Part shown: piece by piece, positions 53,342 to 62,604 of the stretch
Position numbering within the stretch: position 1 is the stretch's first letter
Layout: every line of letters begins with the position of its first letter
From: Desulfitobacterium metallireducens DSM 15288
Lineage (GTDB): Bacteria; Bacillota; Desulfitobacteriia; Desulfitobacteriales; Desulfitobacteriaceae
Assembly: GCF_000231405.2 (NCBI RefSeq)
Contig: NZ_CP007032.1
Coordinates: 2,666,001 to 2,730,000 of the forward strand
DNA: 64,000 nt
Reading direction: 5' to 3'
Notes under the pieces: model-generated
Told to the model about the DNA's origin: nothing
Databases searched by the model: none
Seen by the model: only the letters and a program-made list of their open reading frames with translations
Program-made: the position numbers and the translations under genes

Positions 53342-54198
53342 TATTCACCCCTCCCCTTAAGCGTAATCTCTTTATGACGCGCTGCATGACAGTTAATATT
53401 AACGGCCACAGGAAGCATCGCAATATGAGTCGGATAAACTTCTAAGTTAACCGCTAAAGCCGTGTTTTCTCCACCAAAACCTTGCGGTCCAATCCCCAGC
53501 TTATTGATCCGCTCCAGCAATTCCTCTTCGATCTTCGCGAGACGTTCTTCTTTATTATGTACACCCACATCACGCGTAAGCGATTTCTTCGCCAAATAAG
53601 TGGCTTTCTCCATATTGCCGCCTACTCCTACGCCAACAATAATCGGCGGGCATGGGTTTCCTCCCGCCTTATCGACAGTATCCACCACAAACTGCATAAC
53701 CCCTTCCAAACCATCAGAAGGTTTACACATTTTTATAGCTCCCATGTTTTCACTGCCCGCACCTTTCGGAGCAACCGTGATATGAAGCTCATCCCCAGGA
53801 ACAAGATCATAATGGATAATGGCCGGCGTATTATCTTTCGTGTTCTCCCGATCAAACGGATCTTTCACTACAGATTTACGAAGATATCCTTTTTCATACC
53901 CTCGACGCACCCCTTCATTCAGGGCCTCCGTTAACAATCCGCCCTCAATATAAAGCTCCTGCCCCAGCTCCACAAAAATTACCGTCATCCCTGTGTCCTG
54001 ACACATCGGCACCCGCTCTTCATGAGCAATCGTGGCATTTTCAATGAGACGTTCAAACACTTCCCGACCCAAAGGAGATTTTTCAGTGGTTAATGCTGTT
54101 TTAAAGCTTAGCATCACATCTTCCCCTAAGTCATAGTTCGCTTCAATACATAATTTTTCTACCGCATCAATGATCGAGTTAATATGAATGCTTTTCAT
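53341..54198 (-). CDS. Class I fumarase/mesaconase alpha subunit (Fe-S)
   Basis: 285 residues, the N-terminal catalytic part of class I fumarase, split as in thermophiles and clostridia. Cluster cysteines are in [25 protein letters not shown]-like [11 protein letters not shown] and GGNPCPP. It holds the [4Fe-4S] cluster and forms a heterodimer with the following subunit. Separated from the mal gene by 380 bp containing structured repeat B copy 2. Its expression may therefore depend on how that repeat behaves in the transcript. Confidence 0.93.
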   Translation of the reverse strand: MKSIHINSIIDAVEKLCIEANYDLGEDVMLSFKTALTTEKSPLGREVFERLIENATIAHEERVPMCQDTGMTVIFVELGQELYIEGGLLTEALNEGVRRGYEKGYLRKSVVKDPFDRENTKDNTPAIIHYDLVPGDELHITVAPKGAGSENMGAIKMCKPSDGLEGVMQFVVDTVDKAGGNPCPPIIVGVGVGGNMEKATYLAKKSLTRDVGVHNKEERLAKIEEELLERINKLGIGPQGFGGENTALAVNLEVYPTHIAMLPVAVNINCHAARHKEITLKGRGE

Positions 54199-54270
54199 TC
54201 TCGTCCTCTCTCCCTCTATTCTTGCATTTAATATCTACCTTTTCAATTTCTAATTAGGACGTGAGGCGAA

Positions 54271-54294
54271 GTACTGCACCACAGGTGCAAGTAC
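54271..54294. repeat. Small hairpin before the fumarase/mesaconase genes
   Basis: GTACTGCACC, a three-base loop, GGTGCAAGTAC with one bulged A. It lies 72 bp from the alpha subunit start codon. The rest of 54294-54366 holds nothing I recognise. Confidence 0.5.
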
Positions 54295-54365
54295 AAATAC
54301 CATCCCATGCAAGACCCCAAAACATTATCTATCCACTCCAAAACACTACCCTGGCAAAAGCCCCA

Positions 54366-54574
54366 GGTACGGCTTGGGCAAAAGAGAGCGGCTTAAAGCG
54401 AGTAGCTCACCGAACTTAGCGAAGAAGTCGGGCGAAGGCGGGACCGCGCACACGACGTGCGTGGCCGACCGTGAGCCATGGACGGCGAATTGGGAGGGTA
54501 TCCCTCCGTAGCCCAACTTTTGAGCTCTAGTTCGGTCTACAAGCGCCACAAGCAAACGTTGCCCAAGCCGTACC
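54366..54574. repeat. Structured repeat family B, copy 2 (209 bp)
   Basis: The outer helix is GGTACGGCTTGGGCA (54366-54380) with its exact complement at 54560-54574. It differs from copy 3 at five positions, all compensated on the other arm. The second helix ACCGAACT/AGTTCGGT is shared with copy 3. Inside, a branched part includes a hairpin with loop ACGAC and a conserved TGAGCCATGGA. The repeat begins at the base directly after the mal stop codon. Reading frames across it are artefacts. Confidence 0.85.
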
Positions 54575-55855
54575 CTAACCGTTCCAGAACGCCTCCGTCG
54601 CATGCGTCTTCGCCTTCTCTTTATACCGTAAAATCTCAAGCGTCCGATTCATTTCATTATGAACGATCATATATCCTTCATCGACACCCATCCCTGGCTT
54701 AGCCAACATTTGAATTGGCCGCGTCGCCAAAGCTACATGCACAGCAGTCCGTCCACCACAATCCGTCTCGTTACAGGAGCCACCGACATAAGCCCCTACT
54801 CCATACTTCTTCGCATAAAGCACCGCTTCAATCGTATTCTGAATTCCACCTAAATCCGGAGTCTTAATCTGCACCATATCTGCCGCCTGAGTATCCACAA
54901 ATTCAACAATATCCTCATACGTATTACACCACTCATCGGCAACGACTTCTACCTTAACTCCCCGTGCTTTCAGCGCATCGCGCAGAGCTTTAATTTGTTC
55001 AATCTGCCCTTGCTTGTTCCCCGCATCCATCGGCCCTTCAATCCGCAGATGAAGCGGACTTGCTGCCTTTTCCAACGCTGCAAAATAATCCACCATGCGC
55101 TCGATATTATCCTCAAACGCCAATCCGATCGTTCCATACACATCAATATGCAAAGTCGGCCGATAATTTCGATCACCCAACTCTAAAACCCGATTTTCCA
55201 ACCACTTAACATAGTCTAAAAGGAGTTCCCCGTTGGAGCCCAACTTCGTCTCCACATTATTGATCAGCGCATGCGGTAAAACGCCCGCCCGTTTGAGAAT
55301 CGCTTTATCTGCGTTATCATAGCGATCATCCCCTGTCTGCGCAAAGATTGGGACTGGCTCAAGCACAAGCGGCAAACTATACTCCTCTAGAATCACTTCC
55401 GTCATCGTAACCTTCTTCGCCTTCGCTACCGCATCAAGAATCGCCTGACTCACCCCATAACGAATCGCCGTATGATAGCGCTCACCATTCGGGCGAACCG
55501 AATGCTCCACCCCATCCGCAAGCCGCCGGAAGGAATCCAATTCCTGACCCACTAGCTTGGGCCGAATCTCCTCAAGAATAATCGAAATGAAATCTTGAGC
55601 CAAAAAGAGCGGATCTCTACCCCCAGCCCCAGAATACTGGACCGCGGCACAGTCCCCATAAGCCACTTGCCCATCCTCAAGCATAAAGATGACTGAAATC
55701 GACTCTCCACGCTGACGAACAGCCGTAAACCCCGAAGTTTGCGGCTCACCTGAATAAGCGAAACCCTCATGAGCAGCCCCGGCCTTAATCGCGGCCTGGT
55801 CGTCAAAATAAAACCCCGTTAACCCCGGAGATGCCAGAACCTCTACAATTTTCAT
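54575..55855 (-). CDS. mal: Methylaspartate ammonia-lyase
   Basis: 426 residues from the second of two ATGs (55855) which has AGGAGG seven bases upstream; the longer frame to 55951 has no site. Enolase-superfamily fold: N-terminal domain with GFYFDDQAAIKAGAAHEGFAYSG, then the barrel with PVPIFAQTGDDRYDNADKAILKRAG, HIDVYGTIG (Mg ligand), RIEGPMD (Glu ligand), VADEWCNT (Asp ligand) and the catalytic lysine in VQIKTPDLGG. It removes ammonia from L-threo-3-methylaspartate to give mesaconate. It follows glmE in the operon, separated by a family B repeat. Confidence 0.96.
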   Translation of the reverse strand: MKIVEVLASPGLTGFYFDDQAAIKAGAAHEGFAYSGEPQTSGFTAVRQRGESISVIFMLEDGQVAYGDCAAVQYSGAGGRDPLFLAQDFISIILEEIRPKLVGQELDSFRRLADGVEHSVRPNGERYHTAIRYGVSQAILDAVAKAKKVTMTEVILEEYSLPLVLEPVPIFAQTGDDRYDNADKAILKRAGVLPHALINNVETKLGSNGELLLDYVKWLENRVLELGDRNYRPTLHIDVYGTIGLAFEDNIERMVDYFAALEKAASPLHLRIEGPMDAGNKQGQIEQIKALRDALKARGVKVEVVADEWCNTYEDIVEFVDTQAADMVQIKTPDLGGIQNTIEAVLYAKKYGVGAYVGGSCNETDCGGRTAVHVALATRPIQMLAKPGMGVDEGYMIVHNEMNRTLEILRYKEKAKTHATEAFWNG

Positions 55856-55959
55856 CATAAACCCTCCTTTAGGCGTATTCAATCCACTTCTACCATCTAT
55901 AATTTCAAAGGCCACCGCCTCGTAAAGAGGCGGGGCTATGCATGCACCCACCTACTAAG

Positions 55960-56293
55960 AAGGCTCGGCAAGCGGACACTAAAGTGCGATTGCCAATGCC
56001 CGACCCGAGCAGCGACTAAAGACACGCTAAATGCATGCAGTGCTACTTTCAAGTGCTCCTTGCCGTTTCCTAGAAATGACCCCAGGCGCCGCTTTGGCCT
56101 AAGGGAGCGGCATAAAGCGAACAGCTCACCGAACTTAGCGAAGAAAGCAGTCGTAGGCAGGGCTGCGCACACGACGTGCGCAGCTGGCAACTGAGCCATG
56201 GAAGGCGATTTTGCCAGGGACCCTGCCGGAGACTGCTTCTGAGCTCTAGTTCGGTCTGCGAGCGCCACAAGCAACCGTGGCCAAAGCGGCGCC
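55960..56293. repeat. Structured repeat family B, copy 3 (long form with 5' module)
   Basis: The outer helix is GGCGCCGCTTTGGCC (56085-56099) with exact complement 56279-56293; the second helix ACCGAACT (56128-56135) pairs with AGTTCGGT (56248-56255). Further stems are AGCAGTC/GACTGCT and GGCAGGG/CCCTGCC (56146-56162 with 56221-56237) with a 3x3 internal loop, then a branch with two hairpins. The 5' module (55966-56006) shares GTGCGATTGCCAATGCC with copy 1. It lies between glmE and mal. No gene is credible in 55860-56353. Confidence 0.85.
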
Positions 56294-56353
56294 AGTGCCC
56301 TACCTAAGCAAGACCTAAAACTCACTTCTATGGATGCTGCTATTATACCAGGG

Positions 56354-57883
56354 CTACTTGATTTCACACTGGCTAATCCCACTCATCGCGCCCCGCTCTT
56401 CGAAGGCGCTCCAACGCAGCCCCGCCTCTTTCGACCGAGGCCGCCCCACCAGCATCCCCTTACCGATCGCATAAATATCATCAATCACCATCTGAAACGA
56501 GGGATCCCTGCCCTCATCACGCCCTCGCAGAGCAATCCGTTCCTGATGAAACGCCTTAATCTCTGTGTCAAACGGTAGATTCCCAAAATCCAGCATTCTC
56601 ACTGCCCCTTGCGAATCCCGAGCGGGAAGTATCTTTCCTGCATTAAAACGACTGGGCGCAAACGGCACATCAATCACTCCCGCTTGAAAAGCTCGAACTG
56701 CTCCGACGGCGATATCTCCTTCACCCAGTTCCAACACTTTATCCAGAATCGCTCGTGTCTCCCTGAGAATCATCTGCTCCTCAAGTGCTAGTTCCTTCGT
56801 CATGGGCAGAGTTTGATCCTTAAGCATATTAAGAATCTGCTTGGTCGTCCGAATCCCTGCCGCATTGGCTTCCTTCGTCGGAATCCCTAAAGCTTCATGC
56901 GGAGTCTTCACAATCACCTTTGTTGCTTTTCCCAGTGCGGCTACCGTTGCCCCCCAAGAAATAACCCCGTAAGCTTTCGCTTCATCTTGTGGAAAACCAC
57001 CCATCCATTGATGAAATACAGTGGTTAGGTCAAAATTCGAATACCCCAGTTTTTTCAAATATTCTTCTGCAACGACAGGCAGCGTATGCAATGCAGCCAC
57101 ATCTTGAAGTAAGTTTCCACACTGACCATACCCTAATGTCAAACTTCGAACACCTTGCGCAACCGCTAACACACCTTCGATTACGGCTACAGCATGAGAT
57201 ATAGCTGGTGGAACTAATGTCCCCGTTAAAGGGCCAAACGGCTCCCGGTTAATACTTACGCCTCTTTCTTCATAGAGACCCACCAAACGATCCACATACT
57301 GCCAGTATTTAATTGTACTTTCTATAGATACATCTTTAGCATACGGAATATTATAAGAAATCCCCCCGCCCTCATAGGCTGTAAAACCACCTGCAAGAGT
57401 TATTTCTGCCAGCAAACGAGCATCTGGAGTCCCATGACGAACTTGGACTGGCACTTGCATTTTTTCCACAACCTGGCGACAAGCGGCGACCCCATGATTA
57501 ACCGCAGGAAAACCATTCAGCATGGATCGCCCTACCGCCCGACTTTCTTCGATCCCCGCCTGAGCCTCTGTATAACGATTTTGTCGAGTGTAGGAATCGA
57601 TTGTGGTCGGCAAAAAGTCAGCGCCACCTTCATCTTGCAGATACTGCAAGAGCTCTAAATGTTCATGAAGCAGAGCCACTCCTGCACGCGGTTGAGCAAA
57701 CGTAATCCCTTGACGTTTCCCCTCTTCGAGTTTATGTGCGAAGACCTTACTGAGCGGTATATTTTTATGGTATACAACAGCTTCCTCAAAATCGACATCT
57801 TTTCCCGTGATCCATTGAGCCAAAACCTCTTGGCGTTGACGCGTGAATTCTTCAGGATCCATCTGCTTAACCGTCAATTCCAT
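56354..57883 (-). CDS. glmE: Glutamate mutase epsilon subunit (methylaspartate mutase E)
   Basis: 509 residues; the family is usually about 483. TIM-barrel catalytic subunit: [93 protein letters not shown]-like REPFGPLTG. With GlmS and B12 it rearranges L-glutamate to threo-3-methylaspartate by a radical mechanism. AGGAGG precedes the ATG. It follows glmL by 20 bp. Confidence 0.95.
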   Translation of the reverse strand: MELTVKQMDPEEFTRQRQEVLAQWITGKDVDFEEAVVYHKNIPLSKVFAHKLEEGKRQGITFAQPRAGVALLHEHLELLQYLQDEGGADFLPTTIDSYTRQNRYTEAQAGIEESRAVGRSMLNGFPAVNHGVAACRQVVEKMQVPVQVRHGTPDARLLAEITLAGGFTAYEGGGISYNIPYAKDVSIESTIKYWQYVDRLVGLYEERGVSINREPFGPLTGTLVPPAISHAVAVIEGVLAVAQGVRSLTLGYGQCGNLLQDVAALHTLPVVAEEYLKKLGYSNFDLTTVFHQWMGGFPQDEAKAYGVISWGATVAALGKATKVIVKTPHEALGIPTKEANAAGIRTTKQILNMLKDQTLPMTKELALEEQMILRETRAILDKVLELGEGDIAVGAVRAFQAGVIDVPFAPSRFNAGKILPARDSQGAVRMLDFGNLPFDTEIKAFHQERIALRGRDEGRDPSFQMVIDDIYAIGKGMLVGRPRSKEAGLRWSAFEERGAMSGISQCEIK

Positions 57884-57902
57884 GAACTCAACCTCCTGAT
57901 TC

Positions 57903-59282
57903 CTATAGCTTGAGCAAATATTTTTTCATCATACGCAAGGCCTTCAAGGGCTCAATTTCCCGTAGCAGCCCCATTGCTGCCAAAATGTATTTCTGATCCA
58001 AATAGAACGTTGGATTCTGAGGCTTCAGTACAGTCGCTTCTGATGAATCAAACAACACTCCCTGTAAAATCTCGATCGGCCGAGAATGATGAAGCAAAAC
58101 CCCTCCCGTGCCAATCACCACCGGAAGTTGAGTGAGATCTTTCCCTTGCTGAACATACGAGACCCCAAAGGGTGTATACACAACCTCCAACATTCCAGCA
58201 TGACGCTTCACCGCAAGCTCAACGGCCACCCGACCTAAAGCTGTATCAAACTGATACTCCCGTTCATTTTTCGGGATCCACCAAGGTTCTAGCTTACACA
58301 TGTTGAGTTGCGCCTTCACTTCTTCTGCACTCCAGCCTAAATACTGAATTAACCGTCGGTCGGAGGATACCACTAAAGATTCAGCGCTATAACGCATCCC
58401 CAAATCTCCTTCAACCGTCCGTTTAGCATAAGGCTCCGGCAAGCCTCTAAGCATTACTCCGGGCTTGCTGGGATCCCCCGACGCAAGGGAATGCACATCC
58501 GTTGTCGCTCCACCGACATCGATAATCAAAAGTTCTCCTAAACCTGCTTCCTCTTCATACCCTTTCGCTAAAAGTTCGGCCGCTGAAAGAACGGCGGCAG
58601 GCGTAGGCATTAACACCCTTTCAAGAAAAGCTTCCGCTTTATCTAAGCCTTTGGCCTGAATAATTTGAGATAAAAATAAATCCCGAATCGCCTTACGAGC
58701 CGAATCAACGTCCAAAACATTAAGTTCGGGCATCACGTTATCAGCTAAGACGACGGGAAAATGACGCCTTTTTAAAAGCTCGACAGCTTGCGTTGAGACG
58801 ACTTTATTTCCAGCGACCACGACAGGTACGCTCATCGGTAACTCACACAAGCGCTCAGCGTTTTTCAGAAGGATCTCTTTATTGCCCCCATCCGTCCCTC
58901 CCGCGAGTAGCAGAATATCCGGTTGGGCTGATACGATTTTCTCGAGATCCTGTGCAGTTAATTCATAGCTAAACACTTCTAAAACACGAGCCCCAGCCCC
59001 TAAAGCTGCCCGCCGAGCTGCTTCAGCAGTCAACTCCTTGACTAGGCCGATAGCAATCATTTTAAGCCCACCTGCCGCACTCGAGCAGGCCAGCTTGCGC
59101 ACAAAGTTCCACCCCCCCTTCGGCTCCGGAATTTGCGCTAAAGCCTGATTCATCCCCTCCATAATGTTGGTATCAATCGTCGTTCCTGCCGCGGCCGTCC
59201 CTATAATCTCTTCCTGCTTAAGCTCGACAACCGTTACTTTTGTATAAGTACTCCCAAAATCGATCAGAAGGACGTGTTGCAT
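57903..59282 (-). CDS. glmL: GlmL/MutL protein of glutamate mutase operon
   Basis: 459 residues, an ASKHA-fold protein: [15 protein letters not shown] (phosphate 1), [29 protein letters not shown] (phosphate 2), [11 protein letters not shown] (adenosine). GlmL proteins accompany glutamate mutase and are thought to act as reactivating or chaperone factors for the B12 enzyme. It sits between glmS (31 bp upstream) and glmE, the classical order. Confidence 0.93.
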   Translation of the reverse strand: MQHVLLIDFGSTYTKVTVVELKQEEIIGTAAAGTTIDTNIMEGMNQALAQIPEPKGGWNFVRKLACSSAAGGLKMIAIGLVKELTAEAARRAALGAGARVLEVFSYELTAQDLEKIVSAQPDILLLAGGTDGGNKEILLKNAERLCELPMSVPVVVAGNKVVSTQAVELLKRRHFPVVLADNVMPELNVLDVDSARKAIRDLFLSQIIQAKGLDKAEAFLERVLMPTPAAVLSAAELLAKGYEEEAGLGELLIIDVGGATTDVHSLASGDPSKPGVMLRGLPEPYAKRTVEGDLGMRYSAESLVVSSDRRLIQYLGWSAEEVKAQLNMCKLEPWWIPKNEREYQFDTALGRVAVELAVKRHAGMLEVVYTPFGVSYVQQGKDLTQLPVVIGTGGVLLHHSRPIEILQGVLFDSSEATVLKPQNPTFYLDQKYILAAMGLLREIEPLKALRMMKKYLLKL

Positions 59283-59313
59283 ACTACCCCTTCCTCTCCA
59301 ATAGAACTTCAGA

Positions 59314-59730
59314 TTAGAACTTCAGATCCTTATGCAAATCCGCAACCGCGACCTCAGGCATGGTTCCTGGCGGGTAAACCCGATCAAAACCCATATCCTT
59401 AAAACGTTTTTCCACCTCAGAAAAATCTTGCTTGCCAATGACAAGATTTCCTCCAATATAAAGGAGGATATCACCAATTCCCGCTTCCTGGCACTTCTCA
59501 CGAAGTCCACGGCAATCGATTTCTCCATGTCCATAAAGCGAAGAGACTAAAATAACCTCAGCAGCTGTCTCAATTGCCGCACGAATAAACTCCTCTTGAG
59601 ATGCAAGCACCCCAATATTAATGACTTTAAATCCGGCCTGGGAAAACGCATAGTCCAAGATTCGATTTCCCACAGCATGGACATCTGCGCCAATCACACC
59701 CAGAACCAATGTTTTCTGTTCCACTGTCAT
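59314..59730 (-). CDS. glmS: Glutamate mutase sigma subunit (B12-binding)
   Basis: 138 residues. B12-binding Rossmann domain with the DVHAVGNRI loop (Asp-x-His-x-x-Gly; the histidine replaces dimethylbenzimidazole), [13 protein letters not shown] and [15 protein letters not shown]. It binds adenosylcobalamin and pairs with GlmE. The ATG at 59730 is only one base from GGAGGG; the GTG two codons later has better spacing. It follows murI by 25 bp. Confidence 0.95.
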   Translation of the reverse strand: MTVEQKTLVLGVIGADVHAVGNRILDYAFSQAGFKVINIGVLASQEEFIRAAIETAAEVILVSSLYGHGEIDCRGLREKCQEAGIGDILLYIGGNLVIGKQDFSEVEKRFKDMGFDRVYPPGTMPEVAVADLHKDLKF

Positions 59731-59755
59731 CCCTCCAGTCTAACCTGCTTCGCTT

Positions 59756-60640
59756 TCAATCTCCCCAGATGACTTGCCGAACCTCCTGAATAAGTCCAGG
59801 AAGCAACGTATTTCCGACACTTTGAAATAGTTCGGGATCGCCACTGACATAAAATCGAAGTTTCCACGTTTCCTTGACTGTGCTCTTTGCCTTCATTTCT
59901 TGAACTTCATCTAGTTTGTCCAAAACAGACTTAAGCTCATCCACCATCGCCTGCGCTGGATCAATCAAGGCCGTTTGTTCTCCCAAAATATCTCGAATGA
60001 CCGGCGCAAGGAAGGGGTAATGAGTACATCCAAGAATCAGTGCATCCACTCCAGCAGTATCAAAGCCAGAGAGATAAGTGCGTGCAATACCTCGAGCTTC
60101 AGGCGTTTTAGAAAGTCCAGCTTCAACCAAAGGAACAAACAGAGGACAAGCCTGAGATTTCACTAACGCTATCGATTGCTCTCCCTGCTGCCAACTTTCC
60201 CTTAACCCTTGATCCTCAGGGAGCACTCCTTTCGACAAGACCCGACTAATGGCTGAACTATACGCTTTACTTCGGACCGTTGCCTCTGTGGCAATGAGAC
60301 CAATTTTCCCGCCTGAGGTTTTACTTACAGCCAGACGGGCTCCTGGCTCAATCGTGCCAATAAGAGGAATATCAAAACTTTTTTTAAGATCAGGCAACGC
60401 ATTAGCAGAACTCGTATTACATGCGACAACAACAGCTTCTGCGCCTTGACTGATTAAAAAGGTAATAATTTCTTCGCCAAAATCAATCAGTTCTTCCTTA
60501 CTTCGGTTTCCATAAGGAACTCGTGCTGTATCTCCCAAATAAATGATTCGAAGCTCCGGAATCTGCTCAAGGATCTCTTTCATCACCGTGAGCCCACCGA
60601 CTCCTGAATCAAACATACCAATAACGTGTTGACGTTTCAC
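59756..60640 (-). CDS. murI: Glutamate racemase
   Basis: 294 residues, full length. IGMFDSGVGGLTVMKEI, YLGDTARVPYGNRS, the first catalytic cysteine in VVACNTSSANALP, and the second in LILGCTHYPFLAP. It interconverts L- and D-glutamate for peptidoglycan. Its place directly before glmS-glmL-glmE suggests it is either a housekeeping gene sharing the promoter or a supplier of L-glutamate from D-glutamate to the fermentation. Confidence 0.95.
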   Translation of the reverse strand: MKRQHVIGMFDSGVGGLTVMKEILEQIPELRIIYLGDTARVPYGNRSKEELIDFGEEIITFLISQGAEAVVVACNTSSANALPDLKKSFDIPLIGTIEPGARLAVSKTSGGKIGLIATEATVRSKAYSSAISRVLSKGVLPEDQGLRESWQQGEQSIALVKSQACPLFVPLVEAGLSKTPEARGIARTYLSGFDTAGVDALILGCTHYPFLAPVIRDILGEQTALIDPAQAMVDELKSVLDKLDEVQEMKAKSTVKETWKLRFYVSGDPELFQSVGNTLLPGLIQEVRQVIWGD

Positions 60641-60855
60641 AAGGCACCTCCATTATTTATTAGACCACTTCGATATTAATATTAATTAAACCCTATCTTA
60701 CTTCTTCTTGAAGTAATGTATGCATGAGTTTAATATATTGGCTTAATTATTCAGTCGTATCGTATTGTCCAATTAAGATTAACTGCTATTTCGACAAAGC
60801 AAATCTTATTCCTGCTTTGAGATATTTCCCGCAAAAAGAGAACCCCTTTAAAAAA

Positions 60856-60900
60856 CCAAGAAGAGACCCGGCTTAAAATTTAAAGCAAGTCTCTTCTTGG
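60856..60900 (-). terminator. Terminator after the ABC-associated CWB2 gene
   Basis: CCAAGAAGAGAC (60856-60867) and GTCTCTTCTTGG (60889-60900), 12-bp stem with a 21-base loop. The T-run on the minus strand is TTTTTTAAAGG. The rest of the gap 60640-60943 holds no recognisable gene. Confidence 0.7.
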
Positions 60901-60942
60901 GATTTTCTACTTTATAAAGTTATTCATTTACGTCCATAATCC

Positions 60943-62586
60943 TTACCTCGCTAAAAGCTGATTCAGTTTTGCTTCTACTGAATAGCTAATAGCTGAACCA
61001 TTCCCCACGACCGTACTCGAAGGAATATAGACCTTATTATAAAGAAGGAAAGTACTAATGGATGAAGGAACATTATCGGGAGGAAGGGCAATGACAAACC
61101 CCTGATTTTTAGCAGCCAGTGCTGCTGTAAATAAAGCATCACCATAAGGCGTGCCACCGCCTACATCACTCGACAAAACTGAAGAAGATGTAAAATAGAC
61201 AGGAAAACTATTGGCCGCTTTTTGATCGGCAAAGTAATTCTGAAAAATAGCTTGCTGGGTCGCATAACGGTCTACTCCGCCCCAACGTTCAACCATATAA
61301 CTTTGGTTCAAGGACTGTTCCAAGTCTGCACTGATTACACCCGTACCTCCGAGCAATTTAACGTTCTGGGGAGCTAAAGAGGCTAACGCTTTCGCAGTAC
61401 TCTCCGGTAAAGCACCCGAATCCGTCAGCAAGATCGGTATTCCCTGCTCCGCGGCGAGGGCACTTGCTGCTAAAGCATCAGGTTCTCCGTAGCCATAGGC
61501 TAAATAAACCGTTCTTGAAGAACCAACCCAATACGCAATTTGGGCAGCTGTTTCATAGCGGTCAGTTCCAGCAATCCGACTCGTATGGATTCCATTACTG
61601 ATGAGTTGATTCTGTACCGAACTCGAAACTGCACCTTCCCCGCCAATGATAAGAACAGTCTCAACGCCTAACTGCTTAAGCTCTGTTAAAACACTGCTAT
61701 TTAACTGGTTCGTCGATGTCATGAATATTGGGGCATCATATTTCTTCGCTAAAGGGACCGCAACCATCGCATCAGCAACACCGTCATCGCGGGTAAGGAC
61801 TGCATACTTTGAACTCGTCCAGCCCGCTTGAGCGACAAGCACGGAACGTGTCGCATTATCTGAAGCATTGGCCCCGATGCGGTCCATCTCTGTATAGGCT
61901 GGAGTCACATTGATACTTCCAATAATATGCCCACCCACGGTTATATTGACCGTGCCCATTTTGGTAGGGGTCATCGTAAAACTAAATGTACCATCATAGA
62001 GCGTTGTATAGCTTGAGACATTACCCCCGATAGCTGTAGCGTCAACATTGACGGTTTTGCGGGGGAGGATATTGCCCGCTCCATCCATCAGTTTAACGGA
62101 TACCGTGCTGCTATAATTTTGAGATAGTTTTCCCGTTATCGCTGTTTTGGCATCGGTTACGGTGATTGTGCCACTCGCAGTATTATTCGATGAATCGGAT
62201 ACGTAAAGATAATAGGTTCCCGCCTTGTCCAGGGTCACATTACTGATAGAAGACCCACTCGTAGGATAGTAGGTTACTTTACCATCTGGATCGGTAATGT
62301 AAGCTGTATATGACCCAGATTTAAGCAGAGTGTTTGGAGTACTTACACTTTGTGGAGTTGCTGAAGGATCCGTAGTCGTAATCGTCCCATAGAGTGTAAA
62401 ATTGATGGTACTTGTAACCCCAGTAATCAGGTTATTATCAGCATCCGAGCCGAAAACCAGATAATCTAAGGTCGTTGTTGTTGTCATTGCCGCATCTGCT
62501 ACCCTCGGATATATCCCTATAACTAACATCATCGCAATAATCAAAAATGCTAAATATTTATCTCTCGGCCTATTCTTGTTTTTCAT
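60943..62586 (-). CDS. Secreted CWB2-repeat protein linked to an ABC exporter
   Basis: 547 residues. Signal peptide about 1-33 (LAFLIIAMMLVIGIYPRVADA). Residues about 34-230 are Thr/Ser-rich, beta-strand repeats of the Ig-like type (VSTPNTLLKSGSYTAYITDPDGKVTYYP; DKAGTYYLYVSD). Residues about 235-547 are CWB2 repeats (RIGANASDNATRS, RIAGTDRYETA, RWGGVDRYATQ), the first and last diverged. It follows the ABC permease gene by 18 bp, so it may be secreted, assembled or handled by that system. Confidence 0.87.
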   Translation of the reverse strand: MKNKNRPRDKYLAFLIIAMMLVIGIYPRVADAAMTTTTTLDYLVFGSDADNNLITGVTSTINFTLYGTITTTDPSATPQSVSTPNTLLKSGSYTAYITDPDGKVTYYPTSGSSISNVTLDKAGTYYLYVSDSSNNTASGTITVTDAKTAITGKLSQNYSSTVSVKLMDGAGNILPRKTVNVDATAIGGNVSSYTTLYDGTFSFTMTPTKMGTVNITVGGHIIGSINVTPAYTEMDRIGANASDNATRSVLVAQAGWTSSKYAVLTRDDGVADAMVAVPLAKKYDAPIFMTSTNQLNSSVLTELKQLGVETVLIIGGEGAVSSSVQNQLISNGIHTSRIAGTDRYETAAQIAYWVGSSRTVYLAYGYGEPDALAASALAAEQGIPILLTDSGALPESTAKALASLAPQNVKLLGGTGVISADLEQSLNQSYMVERWGGVDRYATQQAIFQNYFADQKAANSFPVYFTSSSVLSSDVGGGTPYGDALFTAALAAKNQGFVIALPPDNVPSSISTFLLYNKVYIPSSTVVGNGSAISYSVEAKLNQLLAR

Positions 62587-62604
62587 CTTCTATTCCTCAC
62601 TCCC

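Noticed and set aside
54346-54639. 97-codon Arg-rich frame
   Set aside because: It runs through structured repeat B copy 2 and over the mal coding end; composition reflects GC-rich palindromes.
55936-56382. 148-codon frame between mal and glmE
   Set aside because: It lies in structured repeat B copy 3, has no ribosome binding site and overlaps the glmE end.
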